64,000 nucleotides of DNA from Citrus sinensis (Eukaryota; Streptophyta; Magnoliopsida; Sapindales; Rutaceae): the NCBI RefSeq assembly GCF_022201045.2, contig NC_068562.1, positions 7,050,001 to 7,114,000 of the forward strand. Reading direction: 5' to 3'. The notes beneath the pieces were generated by a model that searched no databases, had not been told where the DNA came from, and worked only from the letters and a program-made list of their open reading frames with translations. Shown piece by piece: positions 23,608-40,400 of the stretch (the first letter of the stretch is position 1; every line of letters begins with the position of its first letter). Made by a program: the position numbers and the translations under genes.

Positions 23608-24940
23608 TCGAGGGCTAAGTAGATTGAGAAGCTTCAGCTCGCATCCAGATCTAAGACAAGAAGAAGCATTGTGGGCGAACGTAGAAGATCAATGGCGATT
23701 TTACGATGATACCCATTTGTATCATAATCGTTTTTCAAGCTTCGATTATAAGCAGCTCCATCAATGGCAGCCTCAGCCTCAGCCTCAGCCGAAACTTGAA
23801 GTACTGGAGGAAGAAAAAGAGAAGAAGGAAAATGAGAAAGTTGATGCAGTAAAAAATGTTGATGCTGATAATACGACTTCATCAACAGTCGAAGAATCTA
23901 GAAAAGAAATTATTTACACACCACCGCAGCCACCGCCAGCATCACCGTCTCCGGAACCTGCAGAATTACCGCCGTCTCCGTCTCCTCCTCCACCTCTGCC
24001 GCCTCCACAGACTAAGGTGGTGAGGAGGAGAGTAAAGAGAACACATCAAGGGAATGGGGGAAACTATCGAAACAATGATTTGGAAGTCAAACCGCTGCCG
24101 CCGCCGCCGCCACAACTTCAACCGCCTCCGCTACCTGCTCCTCCAGAGACTGAGGTTGAAGAGAGTGGCGGCAAGAGTGAGAAAAAGAGAGGAGGCACCA
24201 GTGCAACTAAAGAATTCTTGACGTCGTTGAGAAGAAAGAAAAAGAAGAAACAGAGACAAAAGAGTGTTGAGAATCTTGATAGTTTCTTTAACTATGAATC
24301 TTCGTATCCTCTGCCACCCTCACTGATCCCACCACCGTCACCTCCGCCGCCACCCCCGCCACCCCCGCCGCCGCCTTTCTTTCAAAATATATTCTCCTCG
24401 AGGAAGCGGAAGGCCAAGAAGATCCTCTCAGTTATTCCATCTCCTCCTCCACCTCCACCTCCACCACCAACAAGAACACAAAAGCTTTCAACTTCAAGAA
24501 CAAGAAACGTACAATCCACATCCCAGGAGCCGTCGCTGCCGGTGAAGATAAAGAGTTATAGTAATGTGGAGCAGAATGTAAACAGCGGGAATGAGTCTCC
24601 ATTGAATGCTATTCCTCCGCCGCCGCCATTGCCACCTTTTAAAATGCCGGCATGGAAATTTGAGGTGCACGGGGACTTTGTTAGATTGAAAAGCAACAAC
24701 ATTGGGGCTGATGATGTTGAGGAATCATCTTGTCCGTCGGACGGCGGTGATTCACCGGTGGTAACACCATTGTCCTGTCCAAGTCCTGATGTGAATACTA
24801 AAGCTGATAACTTCATTGCACGGTTCAGAGCTGGTTTGAGGTTGGAGAAGATGAATTCTGTAAAGGAGAAGGAAGGAAGAAGGAGGTCAAACCTTGGGCC
24901 TGAACCAAGCCCAGCTCAAGAAGGTGAAAGCCCAAGTTAA
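23132..24940 (+). CDS. Proline-rich two-TM protein with C-terminal DUF761 motif
   Basis: Single-exon gene of 602 residues. The ATG at 23132 is chosen because the frame further upstream has no ATG and reads through poly-A. Residues 34-54 and 74-91 are hydrophobic and probably form a membrane hairpin, with an Arg-rich patch (HRRRR) before the first. Then follow an Asn run (AAC repeats, about residues 148-158), a QPQPQPQP tract, acidic/basic coiled stretches, and several poly-Pro blocks of up to about 13 Pro. The C-terminus has DNFIARFRAGLRLEKM (residues 559-574), the DUF761 signature found in plant 'cotton fibre expressed' and hydroxyproline-rich-like proteins. No secretion signal precedes the Pro tracts and there are no Ser-Pro4 extensin repeats, so a wall extensin is unlikely. 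Function unknown; poly-Pro may bind profilin or SH3/WW-type partners (inference). Confidence 0.82.
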
Positions 24941-25799
24941 AAGTTTGGAAGTGATTTTTTGGAGAGAGCACTTTTGATTGAATAAGCAAGCAGTTGGATA
25001 TCATCAAATTAGTTTTGTTTTTCCTATTGACTTATGTATGTTACTTGATTTGAATTGATATGAACTATACATTTGAATTATACATAGGCATACACAACAC
25101 AGCAGAAAGGATTTTTTAGGTTTTGTTTGTTTCTTCATTGATTCTTTTACATTCAAAGTTTTCTGAATGTATTTGTTTTATTCTGTATGTAATTCCAAAT
25201 TGTGTGACATTGATTTGCTTATACAAAAAATCAATGGATATAGTTATATTTTTTCTTAAGTTGGATATATTATTTCTTCTCTGTTCTTTATCTCTGTGTT
25301 TATGTACTTATACGTAGGCCAGCATGCTTATAAAGACACAAATAACTTTTGAAATTGGTATGGCACGTGACAGATGATTTGTTTATGTTAATCTGGAAGT
25401 AATGTTGCTCGATTGACAGATAATTTGTAAGGCATATTCAGCAGATATAATGAAGCACAGAGGGATAGTGACCCTCCACAATCTTGATTTTGGCCATAAA
25501 GTTAGGTTAATGCTGTCATTTTAAGTGTGTTAATTAGCTACTAATTAACACAGACATGTACAACATTGAACATTGAACTCTGAAGCAATATATAGGAATC
25601 TATGAATGTTTAGTTTATTGGTCTGAACCAACTACTTGGCTTTCACATAAAGACATCAGGTTGTAAGCTGTTCACAGTCTAATAAGGTTGACTTTACAGA
25701 CAACACATAATATATGGATACCAAGACTTGCAATGGTGGATGACGTTGCCCGTCTTACCTCTTACGAAGCATCTCTACATACGTGGCGCGATAATGGAG
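24941..25799. other. Spacer between the proline-rich gene and the aminopeptidase pseudogene
   Basis: Contains the 3' ends of the two convergent loci. No additional gene or repeat recognised. Confidence 0.55.
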
Positions 25800-28700
25800 C
25801 TAGTATCCCTTGTGAGCTAGTTGCTTGATTAAGTCCGGAAGAGACTGCTCTTGCTTGATGCTTTCCATCCATCTTGCCTTGATTCGAATTTTTTCGATGC
25901 TTTGCTTCAAAACCTTGTCAACTCCAGTTTGCACATGACTTGCAAAAAATGCTTCAATCTCATCAGCTTTTTCATTGCTGGAAAACTGCAAGCCGAATAT
26001 GCATAATTAATTGACAGCACAAGACCCACTTTTTGGTCATAATTTTTTTTTTTAAAAATATCTACCGTCCACCCATTTTTTCTAATTTTTTTAAAAATAC
26101 ACAAATTTTTTTTTTTGCTGGAATCTACCTAAAGTACATTTTGTTTCACTTTTCCACTTTCGTTTAGAACCCGTTAAGAAAACTAACGGAAACTTTAAAA
26201 AAATGACCATTTTACCCCCAAAACGAAAATTACAATTTCACCCTAAAAAATGTAAAAAAATAATCAGATTTAATAATGAATATCGTTATTGGTATATTAA
26301 TGAAGTACAAAAAAATCTTAACTACTAGAGATTATAACTCAATGAATAATAAAACTTTACTTATCTTAAATTCAATTGATGGTTTGCGAGATTGAGCTAT
26401 TTTTAATATTACTGTTATAATTTAGCATTCTAATTATAGACATATTAAAAAAAAAAACCCTGCATTTGATGGTTGTGGAATTAATTTCTTTATTGACCGA
26501 TGAGAAAAATAATTAGATTTAATCTGATTTTTTTTACAATTTTTAAGGTGAAATTGTAATTTTCGTTTTGGGGGGTAAAATGGTTATTTTTTAAAGTTTC
26601 CATTAGTTTTCTTAACGGATTTCAAACGAAAGTGGAAAAGTGAAACAAAATGTAACTTTAGGTGGATTTCAGCCAAAAAAAGAAGGAATTGTGTATTTTT
26701 AAAAAAGTTGGAAAAAACGGGTGGGCGATGGATATTTTCTTTTTTTTTTTTAAATGTTTAAAAGATATTGAGTTGCGTCCTACATTGACCATTAAAGAGG
26801 AATTACATGGGTTGAATATCTAAAAATTCTAAATTAAGCCGCCCCAATAAAAAGTAATTTGAGGCAATTCTCCATCAAAGATGGAAGTGAATTAAAGAAA
26901 AAGATAATCCCACTTATCGAAAGAGAATGCTTATGAGAAGAATATACTAATTATTCTTAATTAATTATCATTATCCTCCTTTTGCTCCTATCCTAATGAG
27001 CTCTAAAGAAATAATAATTCTATTTATTTATTTTCCATACTAATTATAATAATTCTGCTTATTTATTTTCTATACTAAGTAGGCAACCAAGCTGATTTGG
27101 TTGACAACATCCTAATTGAGGTGGTAGGCATTGGGATTAAAACTTTTTCTTTGGAGTTAAAAGTATAATTCACATTTTAAGCATATTGTCAAGAAATAGT
27201 TAACACCAATTCAATGATGCCAAGCTCAATTGCTTACCAGGGTGACGAAATCCCTAGCAAAAGAATGGAGTAAAAACCCTTCATATTTCATTAAGATTTT
27301 GTCCCAATTTTCCTGCATTAGATCCCAAAACATACACGAAAGTGAAGTGTAAAATTCAAAGAGGATCCTCCGTCAGTTTAGAAGATTTTCCGAGTTAATT
27401 TACCTGCAACCATCTCCATGCTGCTTCGCGGCACTCAAACCGTAATCCTGAGAGTCCATAATTAATGTCTTGATTGCGAACCTAAATGAATATTAAGTTG
27501 AACTCGGTTACTGTAGTTCTGAGAAGGAAATTGTAGCTATCACAGCACATAGCTTAGTGAAGAGAGACACCTCATCTGATATCAGAAAGGTCAAAACCTC
27601 ATTAACTAGAGCTGGGTCAGGGGATGATGCTATGGTTTCTGTATCAGGTTGAAACATTTAACGCAGAGTGAATGAAAAAAGTTCCCTTAAAGGATCATAA
27701 ATTTGATTTAGTTCAAATTTCGATATGCCTTACGCAAAATCCTCTCCTTCTCTTGCACTGCATCAGCTTCTCTATAAAACTTCAGTAGGGACTCAAGCCA
27801 CTCCTATTTGTGGTGGTAGCATTTCTCATTACAGCAAAGTAAATAGCCTGCAGACGGTACTTTTGCATATCATATTGAAAATGTTCTACGGAGCGAGGAT
27901 ACCATATGGATACTTAGGCTTGATTTTACCTTTTTCAAGTCAGCTGAAAGAAGTATTGTGTCTTTATCATTCAACAATTCCCGAAACCGCTGCATTGCTT
28001 CTTTATGAGTTTTATCGTGGCCAAAAGAGGCCAAAGCTGTAAACACTTCTCCCCTTAAAAGCACATTTAAATGACTCTCTCCAGGTTTTGGTTCCCATCC
28101 TAATCTTCTGCACATAAGCAAGAAACTTATGTTGTCATGTACCAAGAATAAATCACTAAGCATTATGGGGATTGCATCTGCTAGTTTCTCTTACTCAGCA
28201 GAAGATTGGAGGAGACTGATGAAAAATACTTTCAATTCATTTACTGCATCTGGCATGGCATCTGTTATGATTTCAACAACATCATAACATACCTGTAACG
28301 TAAATTGCCCAAAAGTCAGTATACTGCGAATTGTGAATATAAGCTCTAATTGAGGTAATGCTCAAGATACAAAAGCCATACTTACATTGATAAGTTTTGA
28401 TAACACCATACTATCATGCTCTTTTCTGTGTGCATCTAATAACAAAAGCAAATACGATAACGGTTGCTTACAAGCCTGGCAAAGAGCAAGCATGTCATCT
28501 AAAATGCCTGAAGATGAGATTAAGAGAAGCTGTTAGCTGGTTGACTCTGATGATATATAGCAATGAAAATTAGAAGTGGCTCAAAAGAGGAATTCACATC
28601 ATATCCACACCAAGTTTATCTGCTGCTGACAAGCAGTTGTTTTCTACAGCTTTCCTCAGTCGAGCTGAAAGTTCATCATCATATATTACTCTGTAGAAAC

Positions 28701-31700
28701 CACTCTGTTCAACATTAACTTTGATCCATAAAGTTTCATCGCATTCCTTAAATGAGCACAACTTTCCATCTGAAGAAGGAAGCATTTCTGATATATTGAC
28801 GCTTTGAGATTGTGATTCCAAAAGGAAATTCCTCTGATTGTTATATGAGCCTAAGGACAAAGTTATTGGGATAGTCCATCTTCCATCACCTTGCAAACCA
28901 GATGATACAAATTGTGACTGCAGTTGAAATCAGTATCAGATTCTTCATTTGAGACAATTTCAAAGGCAAAATGAAATTTGCAAGTGCAGTTTTAACTTGT
29001 CAAGTAACGTTAAGACCTGCTTAAATTCCAGAAGATTATCTTTGCAGTTTACATACACAACTGGATGTCCCTTCTGTTTTGTCCAGCATTCCATCAGTGA
29101 GGTTATATTAATGCCAGATTCCTCAGAAAGTACACTCCACAAATCTTCTGTCTTCACATTTTTCCAAGCATATTTCTTCATGTACAAACTTAAGGATTTC
29201 TGGTTCAAAAATGAAGTCAGAGGTTGAAAGAAAAAAAACTTGAATGATGCTAAAGTTTTCCTTATGGAAAGGTTAAAAGCCTTTCTCTATTTACAGGGGA
29301 AAACAGAAATTCTCTTCATATTGAAAATTGGCAAGCTTTACCACCTGAAATATGTCTTCCCCAAGATAACTCTGCAACATTCTGATAACTGCTGACCCTT
29401 TGTTATAACTGATAGCATCAAAAACTTGATCGATTTCATCAGCACGATGTACCTCCACCTGAAAACACCACCAACCACTTGTAAACGACAGTTGAATTGC
29501 AGGATCATTTATACTTGAACAAGAAAAATGCCAACAAGTTTACAAATACCTCAATTGGATGTGATTGTTCTTGTGCATCCAGTCTTAGGCCATGACTAGT
29601 TTGTCGAAGAAATTGAGTCCACATTTTCCACTCAGGAAACATGATATCAGTGGCCATATAACTAATCTGGAAACTTAATCCATGTTACAACATAAAGAGT
29701 ACAAAGTTGCGGCCAGCTGCAATGACTGCTTAGGAAAATGCATGTACAAAGTTGAGAGATTCATAATTACCCATGTTGCAAATCCCTCATTAAGCCACAA
29801 ATGAGTCCACCATTCCATAGTTACCAGATTGCCAAACCATTGATGAGCCACTTCATGTGATGTAGAGATTGCCATCTGATAAGGAAAAGAAAAGCAGTTG
29901 AGAATACTCATTACCACGTCCTTCAGATTAGAAATTTCAAAAAGAAGAACAATGAAAAACAAACCAAAATAAGTAAAAAGAACAAAGGCTTCATTTTCTT
30001 GGAAGCAGAAGCTGCTATAAGTCTTCGGAAAATTTTGCAACTAATGAATTGCAAAAGTAAGCTAAAGACACATAATATGTGACTTACAATCTGCTTTCGA
30101 TTAGCTGTTGATGTCTTTTCATTGTAAAGTAGCTCATTTTCGCGATATACAATCAAACCAAAGTTCTCCATAGCTCCAGCATGAAATTCAGATACAGCAA
30201 CCAGATCCAGTTTAGGCAGTGGGTAAGGAGTTGAGAAAAACCTGAAAAAAAATGCAACAGAGGTTGTTCGTAAATCAATTTAATGTACTGAAAATGGGAG
30301 ATGGGACAAGAATTACATCACCACATTCGAACATGCAACCACAGAAGTATACAAAAAGAAGGGATTATATTCATGAAAACGAGGACTTATTCTTGTGCAT
30401 TGTTAATGGAAGCCAATTTTCTTAAACTACAGATATCTTGATTTGATTTTTTTCAGTTCTGTAAAATTAAATCTTGAGTATATAAAATTTTATATCACTC
30501 ACTCAGTATATATACCAAGAGACTTAATAGCAACATTAAGTGCATGCTTCCCTTCAGAGCTCTTACCAACAGGGCAGTATACACGAACTTTGACACCTGC
30601 ACACAGATTTTAAAGATTCAGTTAACAGAAAGGTGAATTATATCAGAAAAGCACAAGTCTGTGGTTTATACACATACCATTCGTAGTTGTATCTTCAATA
30701 TGATCAAATAAGCCAACAACAAAAGCCACCAAATAAGTCGACATGACTGGAGACTCCTCAAAATAAACAGTCTTAAGATTCCCATTGAGCTTTTCATCAA
30801 GAATTGGCATGTTGGACAATGCTGTCAACTCTGATGGGATATCCAATGTTATCTTGAAAGTTGCCTGTTAAAATGAATAACGCTATAGAAGTAAGTATCA
30901 TATATCAGTTTCAAGGAGAAGGCACAAATATGGAAAGCTGTTTGCATGCGAATCCAGAGAGATTTTATCTCCACTTATCACATCCAACATTTTCACTAAA
31001 GACAGCATGAATTTTTTCCTCTTTCATTTATCCATTGAACCTGTATTTTAAATGAACTAATTCAAGCTTGAAAGTGTCTTTCTAATTCTCAAAGTACAAA
31101 GGGGAAAAATGACACGTCCTACTGCTCGTTAAAATTTTTGTAAGGATTTAAAAAGTCACTTTCATATATACCTTAAGAGCAGGCTCGTCCCAGCAAGGGA
31201 AACACCGCCTTGCATCAACAGCTTCAAATTGTGTAACTGCCATATTTTTCTTCACTTCTTTCTCCACGTAAGAACTGTTAAAGTTCAGAGAGCAAAGAAG
31301 TACCTGAATTAGATTTTCTGTCCACTTAAAAATCAATTTTTTAAATAATGATAATATAACAATAATCACAACACCATTTGTAGAAGCCTTTCGTGTGCTC
31401 ATTAAGCTTCCCAGAAAAGATGATTCCCAAGATTCCTTCTCCAACAGTAAGCGGTTCATCAAAGACCAAGACAAGTATTTCATCATCTTTGTCCATAATA
31501 GCATCACTCGGACGATATTCCTGCGAGAGCCAAAACCCAAAATACCATTATAAAGATCACTACAAACCCATCAAAAGAAAATCATTCCTTACGATCATCA
31601 GCAAAGATTATACTTACTTGGTTGTGAGAGCTGGTGAACAAGACTTCATGAACGTTAAGTTCAAGAGCATTTAAGACAATAAAGTTTGTCTTTTCAATGA

Positions 31701-31842
31701 TATTAATATTAATATTGACATGACCAGAAAAAGTGCAAGCAACGAGATCAAGTTTAATGTAAAGATCATACTAACTTGGGATTGCAAACTTTGGCAGCCT
31801 TGCTTGGCCTTTAAATTGATTCCTGTTCAGCTTTTGCTCCAT
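25800..31842 (-). pseudogene. APM1-like: M1-family aminopeptidase (APM1-like), near-complete but disrupted
   Basis: Nineteen exons can be followed on the minus strand: 31842-31618, 31520-31375, 31274-31172, 30864-30678, 30596-30503, 30241-30088, 29875-29771, 29666-29550, 29458-29345, 29199-29017, 28917-28611, 28507-28386, 28292-28195, 28107-27930, 27847-27734, 27638-27571, 27481-27404, 27312-27238, 25985-25800. All phases agree except one. The ancestral product would be about 884 residues, normal for plant APM1, a zinc aminopeptidase linked to auxin transport and the cell cycle. GAMENF (exopeptidase motif), HEVAH and the second zinc-site NEGFATW are intact. Two lesions break it. An in-frame TAG at 31773-31771 (codon 24) sits in the otherwise conserved KFAIP-x-x-YDL stretch. 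Exon 15 is 114 bp where phase needs 115, with one base lost near 27795, giving a TGA at 27784-27782. It is probably a recent pseudogene of a tandem or dispersed paralogue; sequencing error is possible. Confidence 0.85.
26055..26737. mobile_element. Long-TIR element (about 680 bp) in the last intron of the aminopeptidase locus
   Basis: Inverted arms of about 210 bp (26055-26270 and 26520-26737) match well. Examples are ATCTACCGTCCACCC against ATCCATCGCCCACCC at the ends and the shared inner word ACGAAAATTACAATTTCACC. The flanks on both sides are T-runs followed by AAA, so a target duplication cannot be read cleanly. No coding capacity. It makes up over half of the 1,252-bp intron. Confidence 0.75.
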
Positions 31843-34147
31843 TTCCTCTTTTTTTTTTTTTCCCCTGAAGAAAACTCTCCTGCTTCCAGCCAGCTCATTC
31901 GAGCATGAGGCTTTATTTTGCGGGCAGGAGAAAGAGAGGGACGTTAATGACAGTTACTTGCTGATTTTTGTCACTTACTTTGTATTCTTCTAATTTTTTC
32001 AAGATGGAGGGACCCATGTAGCTGGTTGACTTAGCTTTCGAGAGCTATGGGATTTTTTGCTCTTGTATAGGGCGGATGGTTGCAAAACAAATATTTTGGA
32101 GCTATTCATGGAATTATCATTCTTTTTCTTTTTCAACAGGAAGAATGCAGGCAGCCTAGATTTGCTTATTTAAGATCATTGCGTATAATTTTTTAAATAA
32201 AATTTATTTAAGTAGAATTTTTATTAATAAAATTTATAAGTAAGGTTTTTATTAAAAGAATTAATTGTTTAGTTATTAATAAGAATTTTTATTAAAAATT
32301 ATAAAATTATTTTAATAGGTATATTTTTTAAAGTTATATTTGAAAGGAATAAAATAAAATTTTTAAATAAGTAAATGATATCTCACATTTTGAAAAAGAT
32401 TTTTAAATCTCTAATTATAAAAATTTAAAATTTGAACATTATTAGTAGAGGTAAAATAATTTATTAATCTTAAAAAAAACTCTAAAAAAAATTATGAGAT
32501 TAAATAACAATTATAAGCCGACCATGTTTATCATTTTGTTGGCTTTTCTTTTTCAGGGTAAGTGAGCAAGTTTATTCATAAAAATCAGTAGTAATGTTAC
32601 AGCACCAGGAATCTCCTGCGACAAGTCTCATACTACTAAATAATAATTCGAGGGGCATCATGATTCCATGACGACTGTTTCATTCACATAATAACAAAGA
32701 CAAGCCAGCAAATCAACTGCAGCAGCTTGGTGATGAACATATGTCTCAAAACAGGACTGGAATTGACCAATGTCTTGTTACTTCATTTTTCTGCATGATA
32801 GCCACATCATTTTGAGAGTTTGAGCCTATTATTGTCTAATCAAGATTTCTTTGGAAGTCAGTTGTGCATCAGATTTCATAGTCTTCTAATCTTACGATAG
32901 AGCACAACAAGTCAACAACAGGAAATTTTGCCAAAAGTTTAAGCTACAAGCACCGAGCCCTCATCAGAGTGTTTAAAATCACCGCCCAAATCTCCTCCGT
33001 TAGAAGTGTCTAAGAACCAAAATAAGTTCAACCATAAGAAACCCTTTTTGGGGCCTTCCTAGTTCACAAATTGAACATGCTGCCTTTCAAGGAAAGGAAC
33101 AGATCAGCTCACCAACTAATTTTTCAGTAACTTGCTATGCATATTAGCAATGATTTTTTAACACAAGGAATTAGATAACATGCAACATTACCAAGCCTCT
33201 AGAGCTGCAGATCCTTTTCCTCAGGTTAACAGAGCATCTCTGCAACCAAAACAAGCGACTGCATCACTAGCTACCGAAGGAACCATGCAGTCTAAATCAA
33301 ATCCTGGAATATCATATATTGAAATGTTCTCTTTCACCACTAAGTCATAAGCCGCATCACAATCATCTTATTCTCTTGTTCACCATAAAAATCATTCCAT
33401 TGTCTTTTTTGAACCTATGAGCTAAAAAAAATATGAATGGTTGATCAAAAGGCTTGCCAGTCAGATGAATAGTTACACGTTGCATGCTAAATTTCTTATT
33501 TGTGCCTAACAACGGCAAAACAAATGCTATAGAGTACTTCCTTATGAGCAAAATGCAAAATCATTTCAACAGCAAAGTCCTGACAAATTGCATGACAAAC
33601 TTATTTTGTAATTTCAAATAAAAGTTTACCCCAAAGATTGCAGTCTTACGAAACTGATCCCTACTTACAGACCATAGCAAACTTTTTACATTGAATATTA
33701 GAGTCTTATGAAAGTGATCCCCGCGTACACACTATAGCAAGCTTTGTATAATGCTAGTAAATACTTCAAATTGAAAGCTCATGGACACAAATTTCTTTGA
33801 ATTCAAATGACAGAAATTAAATAATTTCTCCTGCTAACCAACAGAAAACTTGACAGATCAAGAATAAGATGGCATTATAATATAGAAGTTCCCAATAAGT
33901 AGACACCTCAACCAAAAAAAAAAAAAAATATACTAATAAGAATGCCATTGAACCCAAATGATCATTACACTTGTGCCTAGCTTGACCAAAACTGCCAGTC
34001 CTGCCTTACAGATGGTTTCTGTAGCAAAAACAACATGATGACACAATTGTAAATCCTACAAGATGCCTCCAATAAGAAAGTGCTGACTGCTTAGCTAGGG
34101 AAAGATGAAGCCGCTGCGCAAAACTTTCCTCTGCTCGTCATAGAAGC
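31843..34147. other. Spacer between aminopeptidase locus and threonine synthase
   Basis: Includes the former promoter of the aminopeptidase locus and, at its right end, the 3' untranslated region of threonine synthase. An AT-rich stretch (32170-32510) has many short TTTATTAATAAAATTT-type words. A diverged tandem duplication of about 60 bp lies at about 33640-33760 (GTCTTACGAAACTGATCCC, then GTCTTATGAAAGTGATCCC). No gene supported. Confidence 0.55.
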
Positions 34148-37421
<3,274 letters not shown>

Positions 37422-40400
37422 ATGGTAAATTTTAGTAACTAAGATTAGCATATTGTTTTTTTAGCTGTTTTGGTATGTGTTTATGTTTGCATGTAGTTAT
37501 TGTTGATGCTTGTGTTGAAAAGTCTCCGCATTTTTTTAAAAATCGAGTTCCGTTTTGCTTAGCTGCTGTTAGCTTTGTTGTGAGTTGTTTGAAGTTTGAG
37601 TCTTGGATTGTTTTAGTTTCTAGGAACCGGATTTGTGCTGCTATTTTTTTTTTTTTGTTCAAAATTTTTTCACTGAGAGAATGATGGAACATATTCTGTT
37701 AGTGATATCCAGTTTGCTTCTAAATTTATTGGTGGCTGTAATAGGAATTGAATGAAATAGAGACTAGAAAGATTGAAATGAAGGGTAATTAATGTTGTGC
37801 TGAGTGGTGCAGTTGGAATAGAAATTATATTAATTTGGTTGAACTTGTTTGACGCTATATTGGGCTTTAGTTCTGGAGGTTACTGGCAATATCAAAATTT
37901 CGTTTCCTTCCTGGAACTTGGAAGTGGCGGTACACCCTTTTGTCTGCTACTTTGAAACTCTGTTTTTGAATTTATGCCAGTGAAGTAAGATATGAATGTT
38001 ACTAATTGCTCTTATCTAATTTAAATAAATGCAGAGTACATGTGTTATTGCTGTCATGATTAATTATGATCTAGTGTATCATTAATAATGAGACTGCTTG
38101 CTCGTCACAATTTTCATAATTGCAGAGTACACATGTACTTGCTTTAATTATTACTGTACAGATTATACTTGCTTATGATCTTGTCTATTTTGACTCTCAA
38201 TTCCTTGCTTATAAGTTTCAGTACCTCTGAGTTTCTACTTTGCTTTTGATCTGAAATTTGAAAATTCTATGCCTTCTTGGGAATAGAAATTTTCAATGTT
38301 CAATTCCTCTTTTATGCCATACTCGACTTCATAAAAGAGTATGTTGCGGTTTAATTTTGCTTATGGAATATTCTGTTTCCAGGCGGCGCCAGATAATATA
38401 ATTGTAGGTTCCCATGTATGGGTTGAAGATCCTGTTTTGGCGTGGATTAATGGAGAAGTTATGCGGATTAATGGTCAGGAGGTTCATGTTAATTGCACAA
38501 ATGGAAAGAAAGTAAGTGCTTTGCATTAATTATGAGTTTGACTTATATTTGTACTCATAATTAACTACTTGTCTCAATTGAAATACCTGTGCCGAACATC
38601 CATGATGGATTAAAGACTTGAGATTATAAAAGTGTAATTTTAGTATTCTATTGAGGAATGCTACAAAGAACATAGACTATTTTGAGGTACAAATTCAAAT
38701 ATTTAGCCTTTAACTTGTGGGTCTGAAAGTGAGAATATTATGTCCTGGAAGAAAGTCCTGATATAAATATTAACTCTGTTTGAAAATTTTCATTTAAGGA
38801 AAGAAAGAAAGTGGTAAAAGGACAATTCAAGCAAGTTTTCTTTCTCAACTCTAGATATAACTTCTAAGAGTTGATATTTATAGCTCTTTTTTCCCCTCAT
38901 AGTTTGTTGAAAATAAATTTATGAGAAATGAAAATTGATTTCTAATTTTTTTTCCTAAGAAAAACATAGAAATCTTACTGCTTTGTTAGCGCTGCTAGGG
39001 ACAGTTTAAGGACAGGTTAAATATTGATTTCTAAATATTTTTCTTTAAACCATTGCGAATGATGATGTGGTTTTAGTTACCTGGATGGCTTTTGTGCAGG
39101 TTGTCACAAGCATATCCAAGGTGTTTCCAGAGGACACTGAAGCTCCTGCTGGAGGTGTGGATGATATGACAAAGCTTTCTTATTTGCATGAACCTGGAGT
39201 TCTACAGAACCTTGCTACTAGATATGAACTTAATGAAATCTATGTGAGCTATTTTGCTTTTGCATGTTACTTTTTATGTCATTCAAATATTTGGAAGCAA
39301 CTTCTATTTATGTAAGGGCTTTCACATATTCATACGATGCTCATAATCACATTTTACCTTCTTAGACGTACACGGGCAATATCCTGATTGCGGTCAACCC
39401 GTTTCAAAGATTGCCTCATCTGTATGACACACATATGATGGAACAATATAAGGGAGCTGCATTTGGGGAGCTTAGTCCTCATGTTTTTGCTGTCGGAGAT
39501 GCTGCATACAGGTGATTTCAGATCCATGTCTTGGATGCTACATTTTGCAATTGGAAATAAATACACTTGCATTATGTTATACTGGATTGTTTTCATTACT
39601 GATGCTCAATGGCATAAGAAAACAGGGCAATGATTAATGAAGGCAAAAGCAACTCTATTCTGGTTAGTGGAGAAAGTGGAGCAGGTAAAACTGAGACAAC
39701 AAAGATGCTCATGAGATATCTTGCGTACTTGGGTGGGCGATCTGGAGTAGAAGGAAGAACAGTAGAACAACAAGTTCTGGAGGTTAGATGAATTTATTGT
39801 TGCATGTATTGAATTTCTAAAATCCAAAAGTTCCATTGTAAGATTAAGAGTCTTATGTCATATTTTGAGAAGAAAGGGATATATTATATTCCATATTGTT
39901 GTATTCTTTTTGTTGTTGAAAATAACAGTCGAACCCAGTTCTTGAAGCGTTTGGCAATGCTAAAACAGTGAGGAACAACAACTCAAGGTGTGCATTAGTT
40001 GTTCATTGAAGTACATCCTCAATCATTGCTCTATCGTGCTTGTTTTCATTTGTATCTTGGTTATCGAGTTTCTTACTGATCTGTCTTTATATTCTTCATG
40101 ACACTACACCTTAGTCGTTTTGGTAAATTTGTTGAGATCCAATTTGACAAGAATGGGAGAATATCTGGAGCAGCTATTAGAACTTATCTCCTTGAACGGT
40201 CCCGTGTTTGCCAAATTTCTGATCCCGAGAGAAATTACCATTGCTTTTACCTTCTTTGTGCAGCACCACATGAGGTATTTTTTCTACTTGCTATTTCTGT
40301 TATGCTGTTAGTGGTTTTTTATTTAAATTAATGTAGTTTCAAAAATATTTAGTGGCTTTTTGTTTAAATGAATGTAGTTTCAAAGATATTTCTTCTACTG

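Noticed and set aside
30503..30596. A third lesion at the exon 5/6 join of the aminopeptidase (apparent stop after GIYTE)
   Set aside because: The donor GTGAGT two bases earlier gives phase 2 and restores TEFFSTPYPLPK, so this join is intact.
31618..31842. Splicing around the TAG in aminopeptidase exon 1 to rescue the frame
   Set aside because: The residues directly after the TAG (YDL...DLVACTFSG) are conserved family sequence in the same frame with no acceptor between, so an intron there would delete conserved sequence.
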